Positions 52,660 to 61,726 of a DNA stretch of 64,000 nt are shown piece by piece; positions within the stretch are counted from its first letter, which is position 1, and each line of letters begins with the position of its first letter. The position numbers were made by a program, and so were the translations under genes. The stretch comes from Rubrivivax sp. Lineage in GTDB: Bacteria > Pseudomonadota > Gammaproteobacteria > Burkholderiales > Burkholderiaceae. The notes beneath the pieces are model-generated. The model saw nothing but the letters and a program-made list of their open reading frames with translations, was not told where the DNA came from and ran no database searches. Location of the stretch: the NCBI GenBank assembly GCA_016790225.1, contig JAEUOZ010000075.1, positions 1 to 64,000 on the forward strand, written 5' to 3'.

Positions 52660-53952
52660 ATGCCACCAGATGCGACAGATTCCGCACTTTCCCAGGATTT
52701 GAACCCGCCCATGGAACATCAGGTCACAACTGGCGAAGAGGCCAGCGCGCTTGCCGAGCCCGTACGCGCCGCTCTGGAGATCAGCCTGCGCGGTTGCGAA
52801 GAGCTGCTGCCTCAGGCCGACTGGGTGAAGAAGCTGCAGCGCTCCCACGACACCGGTGTGCCGCTGCGCATCAAGTTCGGCCTGGATCCGACGGCGCCCG
52901 ATCTGCACCTGGGCCATACGGTGGTCTTCAACAAGATGCGCCAGCTGCAGGACTTGGGGCACACGGTGATTCCGCTGATCGGCGACTTCACCTCGCTGAT
53001 CGGTGACCCGTCCGGGCGCAATTCGACGCGCCCGGCGCTCACGCGCGAGCAGATCGAGGCCAATGCCAAGACCTACTTCGAGCAGGTCGGCCTGGTGCTC
53101 GATGTGGCCAAGGCCGAGGTCCGCTACAACAGCGAGTGGAGCGATCCGCTGGGTGCGCGCGGCCTGATCCAGCTGTCGGCGCGCTACACGGTGGCGCGCA
53201 TGATGGAGCGCGACGACTTTGCGCGGCGCTTTGCCGGCGGCACGCCGATCTCGGTGCACGAGTTCCTGTATCCGCTGATGCAGGGCTACGACTCCGTGGC
53301 GCTGAAGTCCGATCTGGAGCTCGGCGGCACGGATCAGAAATTCAATCTGCTGATGGGCCGGCACCTGCAGCAGGAGTACGGCCAGGAGCCGCAGTGCATC
53401 CTGACCATGCCCTTGCTTGAAGGCCTGGATGGCGTGGAGAAGATGTCCAAGAGCAAGGGCAACTACGTCGGCATCACCGAGCCTGCCAACAGCATGTTTG
53501 CCAAGGTGCTGTCGATCAGCGACGAGCTGATGTGGCGCTGGTACACGCTGCTGTCCTTCCAGCCCTCTTCGGCGATCGCGCAGTTGCAGGCCGACGTGGC
53601 CGCCGGCCGCAACCCGATGGAGGCCAAGCTGGCGCTGGCGCACGAGATCACCACCCGCTTCCACGGTGCGGCAGCCTCGCAAGCCGCCGAGGCCGATTTC
53701 CGCAACCGCGCCGCCGGCGGCGTGCCCGACGTGATCCCGGAGGTGACGATCTCCGGCGCGCCGCTGGGTATCGCTGCGATGCTGCGGCAAGCCCATCTGG
53801 CGCCTTCGGCCAGCGAGGCCAATCGCCTGATCGAGCAAGGCGGCGTGCGCATCGACGGCGCTGCCGTGTCGGATCGGGGGCTGAAGCTCGCGGCGGGCAG
53901 CTATGTGGTCCAGGTTGGCAAGCGCAGGTTCGCTCGGGTCACCCTGGCCTGA
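52660..53952 (+). CDS. tyrS: Tyrosyl-tRNA synthetase
   Basis: 430 residues from ATG 52660; ATG 52711, giving 413 residues, is equally possible. Class I signatures are HLGH within DPTAPDLHLGHTVV and KMSKSKGNYVG. The C-terminal S4 RNA-binding domain (APSASEANRLIEQGGVRIDG) ends the protein. This is the TyrZ-like subfamily common in betaproteobacteria. It charges tRNA-Tyr with tyrosine in the cytoplasm. Confidence 0.95.
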   Translation: MPPDATDSALSQDLNPPMEHQVTTGEEASALAEPVRAALEISLRGCEELLPQADWVKKLQRSHDTGVPLRIKFGLDPTAPDLHLGHTVVFNKMRQLQDLGHTVIPLIGDFTSLIGDPSGRNSTRPALTREQIEANAKTYFEQVGLVLDVAKAEVRYNSEWSDPLGARGLIQLSARYTVARMMERDDFARRFAGGTPISVHEFLYPLMQGYDSVALKSDLELGGTDQKFNLLMGRHLQQEYGQEPQCILTMPLLEGLDGVEKMSKSKGNYVGITEPANSMFAKVLSISDELMWRWYTLLSFQPSSAIAQLQADVAAGRNPMEAKLALAHEITTRFHGAAASQAAEADFRNRAAGGVPDVIPEVTISGAPLGIAAMLRQAHLAPSASEANRLIEQGGVRIDGAAVSDRGLKLAAGSYVVQVGKRRFARVTLA

Positions 53953-54038
53953 AGCCGGGAGGCTGGATGGCCGCTGAGCAGCCCCTGCCAGACACGCACC
54001 CGGCAGCAGCCCTGAGATAGGCGCTGACGGGCCGGTTC

Positions 54039-54932
54039 ATGCAGGTTGCCTCGTACCTCAAGCTCTCGGTGGTGGTGGCCGTCGCCACCATCGTGCTCAA
54101 GGCCGGTGCCTGGTGGCTCACCGGCTCGGTCAGCCTGTTGTCGGATGCGCTGGAATCGCTGGTCAACCTGGCCGGCGCGATGTTTGCGCTGGCCATGGTG
54201 ACGCTGGCCGCACAGCCGCCGGATCCGGATCATCCTTATGGCCACCACAAGGCAGAGTACTTCTCCAGCGGCTTCGAAGGCGTGCTCATCTTCGCGGCGG
54301 CATTGGCCATCATCTGGGCGGCGGTCAGCCGCCTGTTGAACCCTCAGCCGCTGGAGCAGCTGGGCCTGGGGCTGGCGCTGTCGATCGGCGCCACGGTGAT
54401 GAATGGCGCGCTGGCCTGGGCGATGCTGCGCAAGTCCCGCGAGCACCGCTCGGTGGCGCTGGAGGCCGATGCACGGCACCTGTTCACCGATGTCTGGACG
54501 ACGGTGGGCGTGGTGGCCGGGCTGGCGGCGGTGGCCGTGACGGGCTGGCTGTGGCTGGATCCGGTGATTGCGATCGCCGTGGCGCTGAACATCCTGCGTG
54601 AAGGGGCCTCGCTGGTGGCACGTTCGGTGAGCGGGCTGATGGATCAATCGGTCGAACCGGAAACGCAGCAGGCGATCGACCAGGTCCTCAAGGGCTTTGT
54701 CGACGAGAAGACCTTGCGCATCGATCATGTCACCACGCGCCGCGCCGGCCAGCGCCGCTTCGTGGATCTGCACATGCACATGCCACCCGGCTGGACCTTG
54801 CAGCGTGCGGCGGCCGTGCGGGCCTCCGTGGAGCAGGCCTTGATGAGCGCCGTGCCCGGGTTGCGCGCAACGATCCAGCTGCTGCCCATGGACATGGAGG
54901 CCCATTTCGGCGACGAGAAGGATCTGCTGTGA
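54039..54932 (+). CDS. Cation diffusion facilitator (CDF) metal transporter
   Basis: 297 residues. Six predicted transmembrane helices, with metal-site Asp in SLLSDALESLVNLAG and HPYGHHKAEYFSSGFEG after helix 2, the second Asp cluster in ARHLFTDVWTTVG, and a C-terminal cytoplasmic domain. FieF/ZitB-like proteins export Zn2+, Fe2+ or related ions by proton exchange. It overlaps dtd by four bases. Confidence 0.9.
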   Translation: MQVASYLKLSVVVAVATIVLKAGAWWLTGSVSLLSDALESLVNLAGAMFALAMVTLAAQPPDPDHPYGHHKAEYFSSGFEGVLIFAAALAIIWAAVSRLLNPQPLEQLGLGLALSIGATVMNGALAWAMLRKSREHRSVALEADARHLFTDVWTTVGVVAGLAAVAVTGWLWLDPVIAIAVALNILREGASLVARSVSGLMDQSVEPETQQAIDQVLKGFVDEKTLRIDHVTTRRAGQRRFVDLHMHMPPGWTLQRAAAVRASVEQALMSAVPGLRATIQLLPMDMEAHFGDEKDLL

Positions 54933-55369
54933 TCGCCCTGGTGCAGCGTGTGGCGCGGGCGCAGGTGAGCGTGGCGGGCGAATGCATCGGCCGCATCGAG
55001 GCCGGCCTGCTGGTGCTGGTGTGTGCCGAGCCGGCGGATACCGAGCTTCAGGCGACACGGCTCGTGGACAAGTTGCTGAAGCTGCGCATCTTCAGCGACG
55101 AGGCCGGACGCATGAACCGCAGCGTGCAGGACGTGGGCGGCGGCCTGCTCATCGTCAGCCAGTTCACGCTGGCGGCCGATGTCAGCGGCGGCAATCGGCC
55201 CAGCTTTACCGGCGCGGCACCCGCTGCGCAAGGCCAGGCGCTGTACGAGACCGTGCTGCGGCTGGCGCGCGAGCGTCACGCCCCGGTGGCGCAGGGCCGG
55301 TTCGGGGCGGACATGCAGGTGGAGCTGGTCAACGACGGACCGGTGACGATACCCATGATCATGCGGTGA
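54929..55369 (+). CDS. dtd: D-aminoacyl-tRNA deacylase
   Basis: 146 residues from GTG 54929 (GTGA overlap). It starts MIALVQRVARAQVSV, has the active-site SQFTLAADVSGGNRPSF and ends NDGPVTIPMIMR, all standard for DTD. It hydrolyses D-amino acids wrongly attached to tRNA. It sits in the same direction as tyrS, whose product can mischarge D-Tyr. Confidence 0.96.
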   Translation: MIALVQRVARAQVSVAGECIGRIEAGLLVLVCAEPADTELQATRLVDKLLKLRIFSDEAGRMNRSVQDVGGGLLIVSQFTLAADVSGGNRPSFTGAAPAAQGQALYETVLRLARERHAPVAQGRFGADMQVELVNDGPVTIPMIMR

Positions 55370-55384
55370 ATGCCTGGATGCCGC

Positions 55385-55466
55385 GCCCGCAGGCGGCCCG
55401 CAGCAAGAGGAAGGCCGCCCGCAGGCGGCCCGCAGCAACAACAAGGCCGCCCGCAGGCGGCCTTGT
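55385..55466. terminator. Tandem 32-bp repeats ending in an 11-bp hairpin, candidate bidirectional terminator
   Basis: Two full 32-base units (55385-55416, 55417-55448) and a partial third share the core GCCCGCAGGCGGCC. The last one lies in a perfect 11-bp stem with loop CGCA (55441-55466). Each unit can fold into a competing hairpin. The array sits between the convergent dtd and Bug genes. Confidence 0.6.
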
Positions 55467-55493
55467 GATCACGGTGGCGGTACCGGCCGACGA

Positions 55494-56465
55494 TCAGTCG
55501 GCGTACTGGCCAGCGGCCTTGATGACCGGGCCCCACTTGGCGATCTCGGCTTCCACGAACTTCTTGTGATCGGCCGGGTTGACGCGGTTGTCGGTCACCG
55601 TCACGGCGCCCAGGGCCTCGAACTTCTTGTTCAGGTCAGCGTCCTTCAGGGCGGCCTTGAGGGCGGCATTCAGCTGATCCAGGATGGGCTTGGGCGTGCC
55701 CTTGGGGGCATACAGGCCGTGCCAGATGGTCACGTTGAAGCCCTTCATGCCGGACTCATCCAGCGTGGGCAGATCTTTCAGCGCCGGCGTGCTCAGACGC
55801 CGGGGCGTGGTCACGGCAAAGGCCTTGATCTTCTTGGCTTCGATCTGGCCGGTGGTGTTGGTGCTCTGGTCGCACATCAGGTCAACCTGTCCGCCCAGCA
55901 GATCGGTCATCGCCGGTGCCGTGCCCTTGTAAGGCACGGTGGTCATGTCCACCGCCATGGCCTGCTGGAACAGCAGACCGCACAGGTGAGAGGCGGCGCC
56001 CAGTCCGGCATTGGCCAGATTGATCTTGCCCTTGTTGGCATTGATCCAGGTGCGCAGCTCCGCCATGTTGTTGGCCGGCAGCGTGTTGCGGCCGACCAGC
56101 GTCATCGGCACATCGTTGATCATGCCGAGGAATTCGAAGTCGGTCAGCGTCTCGTACGGCATCTTGCGGTACAGCGCCGGCGAGGTGGCCATGCCGATGT
56201 GGTGCAGCAGCAGGGTGTAGCCGTCCGGTGTGGCCTTGGCGGCCTTGGCAGCACCCAGGGTGCCACCCGCGCCGCCGACGTTCTCGATCACGATGACGGC
56301 ATTGTTCATCGGCTTGCGAAGGGCTTCGGCCAGGTCGCGCGCCACCTTGTCGGTCGGTCCGCCCGCCGCAAACGGGACCACGATGGTGATGGGCTTCTCG
56401 GGGTACGCAGCCATCGCGGTGGTGCCGGCGACGGTCAAGGCAAGCGCGGTCAGCAGCTTCTTCAT
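55494..56465 (-). CDS. Tripartite tricarboxylate transporter substrate-binding protein (Bug family)
   Basis: 323 residues from the ATG at 56465. A signal peptide (MKKLLTALALTVAGTTAMAA) is followed by the Bug-family start YPEKPITIVVPFAAGGPTD, then NVGGAGGTLGAAKAAKA and VPYKGTAPAMTDLLGGQVDL. Bug proteins are periplasmic receptors for carboxylates and are greatly expanded in Burkholderiales. No membrane TctA/TctB genes are near, so it is an orphan. The ligand is unknown. Confidence 0.92.
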   Translation of the reverse strand: MKKLLTALALTVAGTTAMAAYPEKPITIVVPFAAGGPTDKVARDLAEALRKPMNNAVIVIENVGGAGGTLGAAKAAKATPDGYTLLLHHIGMATSPALYRKMPYETLTDFEFLGMINDVPMTLVGRNTLPANNMAELRTWINANKGKINLANAGLGAASHLCGLLFQQAMAVDMTTVPYKGTAPAMTDLLGGQVDLMCDQSTNTTGQIEAKKIKAFAVTTPRRLSTPALKDLPTLDESGMKGFNVTIWHGLYAPKGTPKPILDQLNAALKAALKDADLNKKFEALGAVTVTDNRVNPADHKKFVEAEIAKWGPVIKAAGQYAD

Positions 56466-56532
56466 GGGGTTTGTCTCCGTATTGGACGTGGAAAGGGAGA
56501 TTGGAAAAGGACCGCATGCTAGGTCGCGGCGC

Positions 56533-56550
56533 GCCACCCTGTGCGGTGGC
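56533..56550. terminator. Hairpin between the CoA ligase and the Bug gene
   Basis: GCCACC (56533-56538) and GGTGGC (56545-56550) form a perfect stem around a six-base loop, 84 bases after the ligase stop on the minus strand. It is a candidate terminator of the liv/ligase operon. Confidence 0.35.
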
Positions 56551-56633
56551 AATTACGTACCCCTACGGCCGGTCGGGCGACACCGCATGGGCATCGCGCC
56601 GGATCGGCTGTCCCGGCATGGAGTGACGCAGGT

Positions 56634-57914
56634 TCACCGGTAGCTGCGCGCGTCCTCGATGACCTTGCCGTCGTTGGGCAGGCTGCCTGGTGTGCAGAGT
56701 TCGACATCGGCGCGCAGCTTGGTGACGTCGCGCACGCTGGCAGCCAGCGCGTCGCGCAGGGCTTCGTCAGCCGCAGCGGTTTCCACGCGCAGGCTCAGGG
56801 TGTCAGCCGCCATCTCGCCGGCCACCACCAGACGTGCGCGCAGCGCCTGGGGATGGCGCCTGAGGACTTCGGCGACCTGGCTGGGATGCACGAACATGCC
56901 GCGCACCTTGGCCGTCTGGTCGGCGCGGCCCATCCAGCCCTTGATGCGCCGATTCGTGCGGCCAGTCGGGCAAGGGCCGGGCAGGAAGGCAGACAGATCC
57001 CCGGTGCCGAAGCGCACCAGCGGGTAATCGGCGCCCAGCACGGTGACCACCACTTCGCCGACTTCGCCCTCGGGCACCGGGTCGTCCGTGCCGGGGCGCA
57101 CGATCTCCAGGATCAGGCCTTCGTCCAGCACCAGGCCTTCGCGGGCCGCGGTTTCGTAGGCAATGGTGCCCACATCGGCCGTCGCGTAGGCCTGGTAGGC
57201 GCTCACGCCGCGTTCGGCCAGCCAGTCGCGCAGGCTGGGCGGGAAAGCTTCGCCGCTGACCAGCGCCTTCTTCAGGTGCGGCAGCGCGAGCCCGCCCTCG
57301 GCCGCCTTTTCCAGCAGGATGCGCAGGAAGCTCGGCGTGCCGGCATAGGCATCGGCGCGCAGCTCGCTCATCGCCTGCAGTTGCAGTTCGGTGTTGCCCA
57401 CGCCGCCGGGAAAGACGGTGCAGCCCAGCGCCTGCGCGCCGTTGTCCATCATCCAGGCCCCTGGCGTGAGGTGGTAGCTGAAGCTGTTGTGCACCAGATC
57501 ACCGGCGCGAAAGCCCGCGGCCCACAGCGCGCGGGCGGTTCGCCAGTGGTCGCGGCCGGCGCCCTCGGGTTCGTAGATCGGCCCAGGCGACTGATAGACG
57601 CGCTGCGCTGTCCGGCGCGTGGAGGCCAGGCTGCGCCAGCCGATGGCCGAAAAGCCGCCGAAGGGATCCCAGCGCTCACCGGGCGCTACACGGCCGGCCT
57701 GCTGGGCTTCCAGCAGCTCGCCCTTGCGCGTGACGGGCAGGCGCGCCAGGGCAGCCCGTGAGCCGATCGAATCCGCCTCGACGCCCGCCAGCCGCGCGGC
57801 CAGTGCCGGTACCGCCTGTGCGGCACGGATCTGGCCAGGCAGCGCCGCCATCAGGGTGGCTTCGCGTTCGGCCGGATCACGCCTCTCCAGGCTGTCAAAA
57901 GGGGCGCTGTTCAT
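56634..57914 (-). CDS. PaaK-like phenylacetate-CoA ligase family protein
   Basis: 426 residues from the ATG at 57914; the frame is open to 57989. It belongs to the ANL superfamily: YQSPGPIYEPEG replaces the usual P-loop region, and the core includes YAGTPSFLR, YATADVGTIAYE, PLVRFGTGDLSAFLPG and GRADQTAKVRGMFVHPSQV. It would activate an aryl or acyl acid to its CoA thioester. It is the distal gene of the liv-type operon, suggesting that the transporter imports the acid it activates. Confidence 0.87.
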   Translation of the reverse strand: MNSAPFDSLERRDPAEREATLMAALPGQIRAAQAVPALAARLAGVEADSIGSRAALARLPVTRKGELLEAQQAGRVAPGERWDPFGGFSAIGWRSLASTRRTAQRVYQSPGPIYEPEGAGRDHWRTARALWAAGFRAGDLVHNSFSYHLTPGAWMMDNGAQALGCTVFPGGVGNTELQLQAMSELRADAYAGTPSFLRILLEKAAEGGLALPHLKKALVSGEAFPPSLRDWLAERGVSAYQAYATADVGTIAYETAAREGLVLDEGLILEIVRPGTDDPVPEGEVGEVVVTVLGADYPLVRFGTGDLSAFLPGPCPTGRTNRRIKGWMGRADQTAKVRGMFVHPSQVAEVLRRHPQALRARLVVAGEMAADTLSLRVETAAADEALRDALAASVRDVTKLRADVELCTPGSLPNDGKVIEDARSYR

Positions 57915-57963
57915 GCGGGCACTCCTGGCTGGTATCGATGCTTGCGGGTCCGTTCGGAGGCCA

Positions 57964-58257
57964 TCAGTCTTCGCGCTCCCAGCGTTCAAGACGCTTCTTC
58001 AGCTCGTCGAGCCACTTGCGCAGTTCGGGCTGCGAGCGCAGGGTCTGGCGGTCCCACTCGGGCGTGAGCGCCAGCTTGCGCGCCATGCGCGCCTGGATCT
58101 GCGCGCCGTCGAGCGTCAGCTCGCACACGCGCCGGCCGCGCAGCTCGAAGCCGCCGGCGCGCTCGTTCAGCCGCAGCTCGCGCAGGCTGCGCCCGGCAGT
58201 GAGCAGCGCCTCCGCGGCCTTGAAGGGTGGCGGGGCAAAACCCCCATCGTCCGACAT
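57964..58257 (-). CDS. Small conserved protein of unknown function in the liv/CoA-ligase operon
   Basis: 97 residues from the ATG at 58257 (MSDDGGFAPPPFKAAEALLT). It is charged, without signal or membrane segment, predicted mostly helical with a beta section, and ends in KKRLERWERED. It sits 5 bases from livF and 49 bases from the ligase. Similar small proteins occur at this place in related operons as far as I recall. No function is known. Confidence 0.65.
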   Translation of the reverse strand: MSDDGGFAPPPFKAAEALLTAGRSLRELRLNERAGGFELRGRRVCELTLDGAQIQARMARKLALTPEWDRQTLRSQPELRKWLDELKKRLERWERED

Positions 58258-58262
58258 GATGA

Positions 58263-59069
58263 TCAGGCCAGCCAGCGCTTGCGCCGCTTGTAGCTCTTGA
58301 CGTCGCGAAAGCTCTTGCGATCGCCGCCACCCATGCCGAGGTAGAACTCCTTCACGTCCTCGTTCTCGCGCAGGGCCTTGGCCTGGCCATCCATCACCAC
58401 GCGCCCGTTCTCGAGGATGTAGCCGTAGTCGGCATAGCGCAGCGCCATGTTGGTGTTCTGCTCGGCCAGCAGGAAGGTGACACGCTCCTTGGTGTTGAGG
58501 TCCTTCACGATCTCGAACACCTCTTCGACGATCTGCGGCGCCAGGCCCATGCTGGGCTCGTCCAGCAGCACCATCTTCGGGTTGGCCATCAGCGCCCGCC
58601 CGATGGCGCACATCTGCTGTTCGCCGCCCGAGGTGTAGGCCGCTTGCGAGCTGCGCCGCGTCTTCAGGCGCGGAAAATAGTTGTAGACCTTCTCCAGCGT
58701 CTGCGCGATGGCGGCCTTGCCGTCCTTGCGCGTGTAGGCGCCGGTCATCAGGTTGTCCTCGATGCTGAGGTGGGCGAAACAGTGCCGGCCTTCCATCACC
58801 TGGATCACGCCACGCTCGACCATGTCGGCCGTGCTGAGCTTCTCGATGCGCTCGCCGCGCAATTCGACGCTGCCCTTGGTGACCTCGCCGCGCTCGCCCG
58901 CCAGCAGGTTGCTCACGGCGCGCAGCGTGGTGGTCTTGCCCGCGCCATTGCCGCCCAGCAGCGCGACCACGCCGCCTTCCGGCACCTGCAGCGAGACGCC
59001 CTTGAGCACGAGGATCACATGGTTGTAGATGACCTCGATGCCGTTGACATTGAGTAGAACGTTTGCCAT
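58263..59069 (-). CDS. livF: Branched-chain amino acid-type ABC transporter ATP-binding protein LivF
   Basis: 268 residues from the ATG at 59069. Walker A GGNGAGKTTTLRAVS, signature YTSGGEQQMCAIGRALM, Walker B KMVLLDEPSMGLAP and a late switch His region. It has a basic C-terminal extension (GDRKSFRDVKSYKRRKRW) beyond typical LivF. It would pair with LivG to drive LivHM. In this operon type, with acyl/aryl-CoA ligases, the substrate is more likely an aromatic or fatty acid than an amino acid. Confidence 0.9.
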   Translation of the reverse strand: MANVLLNVNGIEVIYNHVILVLKGVSLQVPEGGVVALLGGNGAGKTTTLRAVSNLLAGERGEVTKGSVELRGERIEKLSTADMVERGVIQVMEGRHCFAHLSIEDNLMTGAYTRKDGKAAIAQTLEKVYNYFPRLKTRRSSQAAYTSGGEQQMCAIGRALMANPKMVLLDEPSMGLAPQIVEEVFEIVKDLNTKERVTFLLAEQNTNMALRYADYGYILENGRVVMDGQAKALRENEDVKEFYLGMGGGDRKSFRDVKSYKRRKRWLA

Positions 59070-59117
59070 GACTTCGCGTTCGCGTCCTCGCTGCATGCTT
59101 CCCCGGGGCCGTTGCCG

Positions 59118-59228
59118 CCCGCCCGGGTGGGCGGGGCCGGCCGCAGCCTCAAGCGATCTGGGTTTGCCTTCGCGCGGGCACCCGTGCGCCCGCGCGGGCC
59201 GCGCCACGCCAGCTGACGCCGGCGTGGC
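59118..59228 (-). terminator. Three consecutive hairpins between livK and livF
   Basis: Within the 178-base gap, three perfect stems occur: CCCGCCC/GGGCGGG (59118-59135), CGCGCGGGC/GCCCGCGCG (59171-59196) and GCCACGCC/GGCGTGGC (59203-59228). On the minus strand they follow the receptor gene. Such structures often stabilise the receptor mRNA and reduce transcription of downstream transporter genes. Confidence 0.5.
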
Positions 59229-59247
59229 ACGGCCGAGCTGAGGTCGA

Positions 59248-60576
59248 TCAGCTCTGGCAGTCGGCCGGTGTGCGGCGCGTGATCTTCTTCTCGGCTGCGT
59301 ACTTGTCGGCCGCGGCGCGGATCATCGGCTTGATGATGGCCTCGTCGCTCTGGTACCAGTCGGAAGTGAAGTTCCACTTGCTGCCGTCCCAGGTGTGCAC
59401 CCGGGCCCAGGTCGCGCCGCGGTGATCGGCACAGCTGGTGCTGATGGGGCGCATCACGCCCTTGAAGCCCAGCGCGTCGAGCTTGGGTTGGTCCAGCGCG
59501 AGGTTCTCGTAGCCCCAGCGCGCCTGCTCTCCCGTCATCACCTTGCCCTTGCCGAAGCGTTCCTGGGCGCGACGCACGCCTTCGACGGCCAGCATGGCCG
59601 CGCTCAGGCCGCGCATGTACAGCACCTGGCCGACCTCATCCTTCGGGCCCGTGCCCTGGCCCTTGCCGTGGACCTTTTCCAGGATTTCCTTGGCCACGGC
59701 CGAGTTGGGCTCGGCGCCGTGCTGCAAGGCCAGCGCGTTGTAGCCCTTGGCGCCATCGCCCACGTCCTTGACGTCCGGCTCGGCACCCGCCCACCACACG
59801 CCATACATCTTGTCGCGCGGGAAGCCGGTCGCCTGCGCCTCCTTCAGTGCGGTGGAGTTCATCACACCCCAGCCCCACAGGAAGACATAGTCCGGGCGGT
59901 TCTGGCGGATCTGCAGCCAGGTGGCCTTCTGCTCCACGCCCGGGTGCGTGACGGGCAGCAGCTGCAGATCGAAGCCGTGCATCTTCTGGCGCTCCTGCAG
60001 CAGCGGGATCGGCTCCTTGCCGTAGGGGCTGTCGTGGTAGACCAGCGCGATCTTCTTGCCGCGCAGCTTGTCCCAGCCGCCTTCCTTCTTGCTGATGTGC
60101 TGCAGCAGGATGTCGGCCGCGTCCCAGTAGGTGCCGGTGAGCGGGAAGTTCCACTTGAAGACCATGCCGTCGGTGCTCTCGCTGCGGCCATAGCCTGCAG
60201 TGATCAGCGGGATCTTGTCGACGGGCGCCTTCTCGGTCAGCGCGAAGGTGATGCCGGTGGACAGCGGCTGGAACACGGTGGCGCCGCCATGCTTGCCCTT
60301 CAGCCGCTCATAGCACTCGACGCCGCGGTCGGTGGCGTAGCCGGTTTCGCACTCTTCCCACATCGTCTTCACGCCGTTGATGCCGCCGCGGGCATTGACC
60401 AGCTTGAGGTAATCGACGTAGCCGTTGGCGAAGGGAATGCCGTTGGGCGCATAGGCGCCCGTGCGGTAGACCAGCACGGGGAAGAACTGCTCCTTGACCT
60501 GTGCCAAGGCGCTGCCGATGGCCGCAACGCTCAGCGTGGCAGCCAGTGCGGCCAACTTCAGGGACTTGAATTTCAT
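59248..60576 (-). CDS. ABC transporter substrate-binding protein (LivK/HAAT family)
   Basis: 442 residues from the ATG at 60576 with GGAGG upstream. A signal peptide (cleavage after GSALA) precedes a type I periplasmic binding fold: FFPVLVYRTGAYAPNGIPFA, NARGGINGVKTMWEECETGY and KKIALVYHDSPYGKEPIPLL. It is longer than LivK (~370), like receptors of operons for aromatic or fatty acids. It captures the ligand for LivHMGF. Confidence 0.9.
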   Translation of the reverse strand: MKFKSLKLAALAATLSVAAIGSALAQVKEQFFPVLVYRTGAYAPNGIPFANGYVDYLKLVNARGGINGVKTMWEECETGYATDRGVECYERLKGKHGGATVFQPLSTGITFALTEKAPVDKIPLITAGYGRSESTDGMVFKWNFPLTGTYWDAADILLQHISKKEGGWDKLRGKKIALVYHDSPYGKEPIPLLQERQKMHGFDLQLLPVTHPGVEQKATWLQIRQNRPDYVFLWGWGVMNSTALKEAQATGFPRDKMYGVWWAGAEPDVKDVGDGAKGYNALALQHGAEPNSAVAKEILEKVHGKGQGTGPKDEVGQVLYMRGLSAAMLAVEGVRRAQERFGKGKVMTGEQARWGYENLALDQPKLDALGFKGVMRPISTSCADHRGATWARVHTWDGSKWNFTSDWYQSDEAIIKPMIRAAADKYAAEKKITRRTPADCQS

Positions 60577-60616
60577 GTCTGCCTCCAGAGGGTGGTTCGG
60601 GGTGAGAGAGCACTCG

Positions 60617-61696
60617 TCAGTGCGGGAAGGGCCACAGGCGCAGTTTTTCCTTGCCGATGGACCACAAACGGGCCAAACCATGCGGTTCGACGATGAGGAA
60701 GAAGACGATCAGCGCGCCGAAGATCATGAACTCGCTGTGCGCCACCATGGCGGTATCGATGTGCACGCCCACCAGATCGCCCAGCACCGGCAGCGCCTGG
60801 TTCAGGAAGATGGGCAGGATGACGATGAAGGCCGCGCCGAAGAAGCTGCCCATGATCGAACCCAGCCCGCCGATGATGACCATGAACAGCAGCTGGAAGG
60901 AGCGGTCGATGGAGAAGGCCGCCGGCTCCCAGGCACCCAGGTGCACGAAGCCCCACAGCGCGCCCGCCACGCCGACGATGAACGAGCTGACCGCGAAGGC
61001 CGTGAGCTTGGCGTAGACCGGCCGGATGCCGATGACGGCGGCGGCCACGTCCATGTCGCGGATGGCCATCCACTCGCGGCCGATGTGGCTGCGCACCAGG
61101 TTCTTGGCCAGCAGCGCAAAGACGATCACCACCCCCAGGCAGAAGAGGTATTTCTCGGCCGGCGTGTTGATGCTGATGCCCATGAAGGACAGGTTGGACA
61201 CCGACACCGAGCCCGAGGCGGAATCGTTGGTGAACCACTTGATGCGCAGGAAGGCCCAGTCCCAGAAGAACTGCGCCGCCAGCGTGGCCACCGCCAGGTA
61301 CAGACCCTTGATGCGCAGCGACGGGATGCCGAAGACGATGCCTGCCAGCATCGCGCAGAAGCCACCCAGCAGGATGGCCACGATGACCGGCATGCCGTCC
61401 ACGCGCACGACGAAGTTGTAGGCCGCGTAGGCGCCCACCGCCATGAAGGCGCCCGTGCCGAGCGAGATCTGCCCGCAATAGCCCACCAGGATGTTCAGGC
61501 CCAGGGCCGCCAGCGAGAGGATCAGGAAGGGAATCAGGATGGCCTTGAAGAGGTAGTCGTCGGCCACCAGCAGCGGCACGCCGAATACCGCAAAGGCGAT
61601 CAGCAAGGCGATGCCGATGCGATCCTGGGCGATCGGGAAGATCTGCGAATCGGTGCTGTAGGCCGTCTTGAACTGGCCGTTTTCGCGGTAGAGCAT
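60617..61696 (-). CDS. livM: ABC transporter permease LivM
   Basis: 359 residues from the ATG at 61696. About ten membrane helices, with the LivM-type motifs GYCGQISLGTGAFMAVGAYA and the EAA-like cytoplasmic loop IGREWMAIRDMDVAAAVIGI before GVAGALWGF. It forms the membrane channel with LivH. It lies 40 bases upstream of the receptor gene. Confidence 0.92.
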   Translation of the reverse strand: MLYRENGQFKTAYSTDSQIFPIAQDRIGIALLIAFAVFGVPLLVADDYLFKAILIPFLILSLAALGLNILVGYCGQISLGTGAFMAVGAYAAYNFVVRVDGMPVIVAILLGGFCAMLAGIVFGIPSLRIKGLYLAVATLAAQFFWDWAFLRIKWFTNDSASGSVSVSNLSFMGISINTPAEKYLFCLGVVIVFALLAKNLVRSHIGREWMAIRDMDVAAAVIGIRPVYAKLTAFAVSSFIVGVAGALWGFVHLGAWEPAAFSIDRSFQLLFMVIIGGLGSIMGSFFGAAFIVILPIFLNQALPVLGDLVGVHIDTAMVAHSEFMIFGALIVFFLIVEPHGLARLWSIGKEKLRLWPFPH

Positions 61697-61726
61697 GGTC
61701 TTGTCCTGCGGAGGCTGCTTCTGGGC

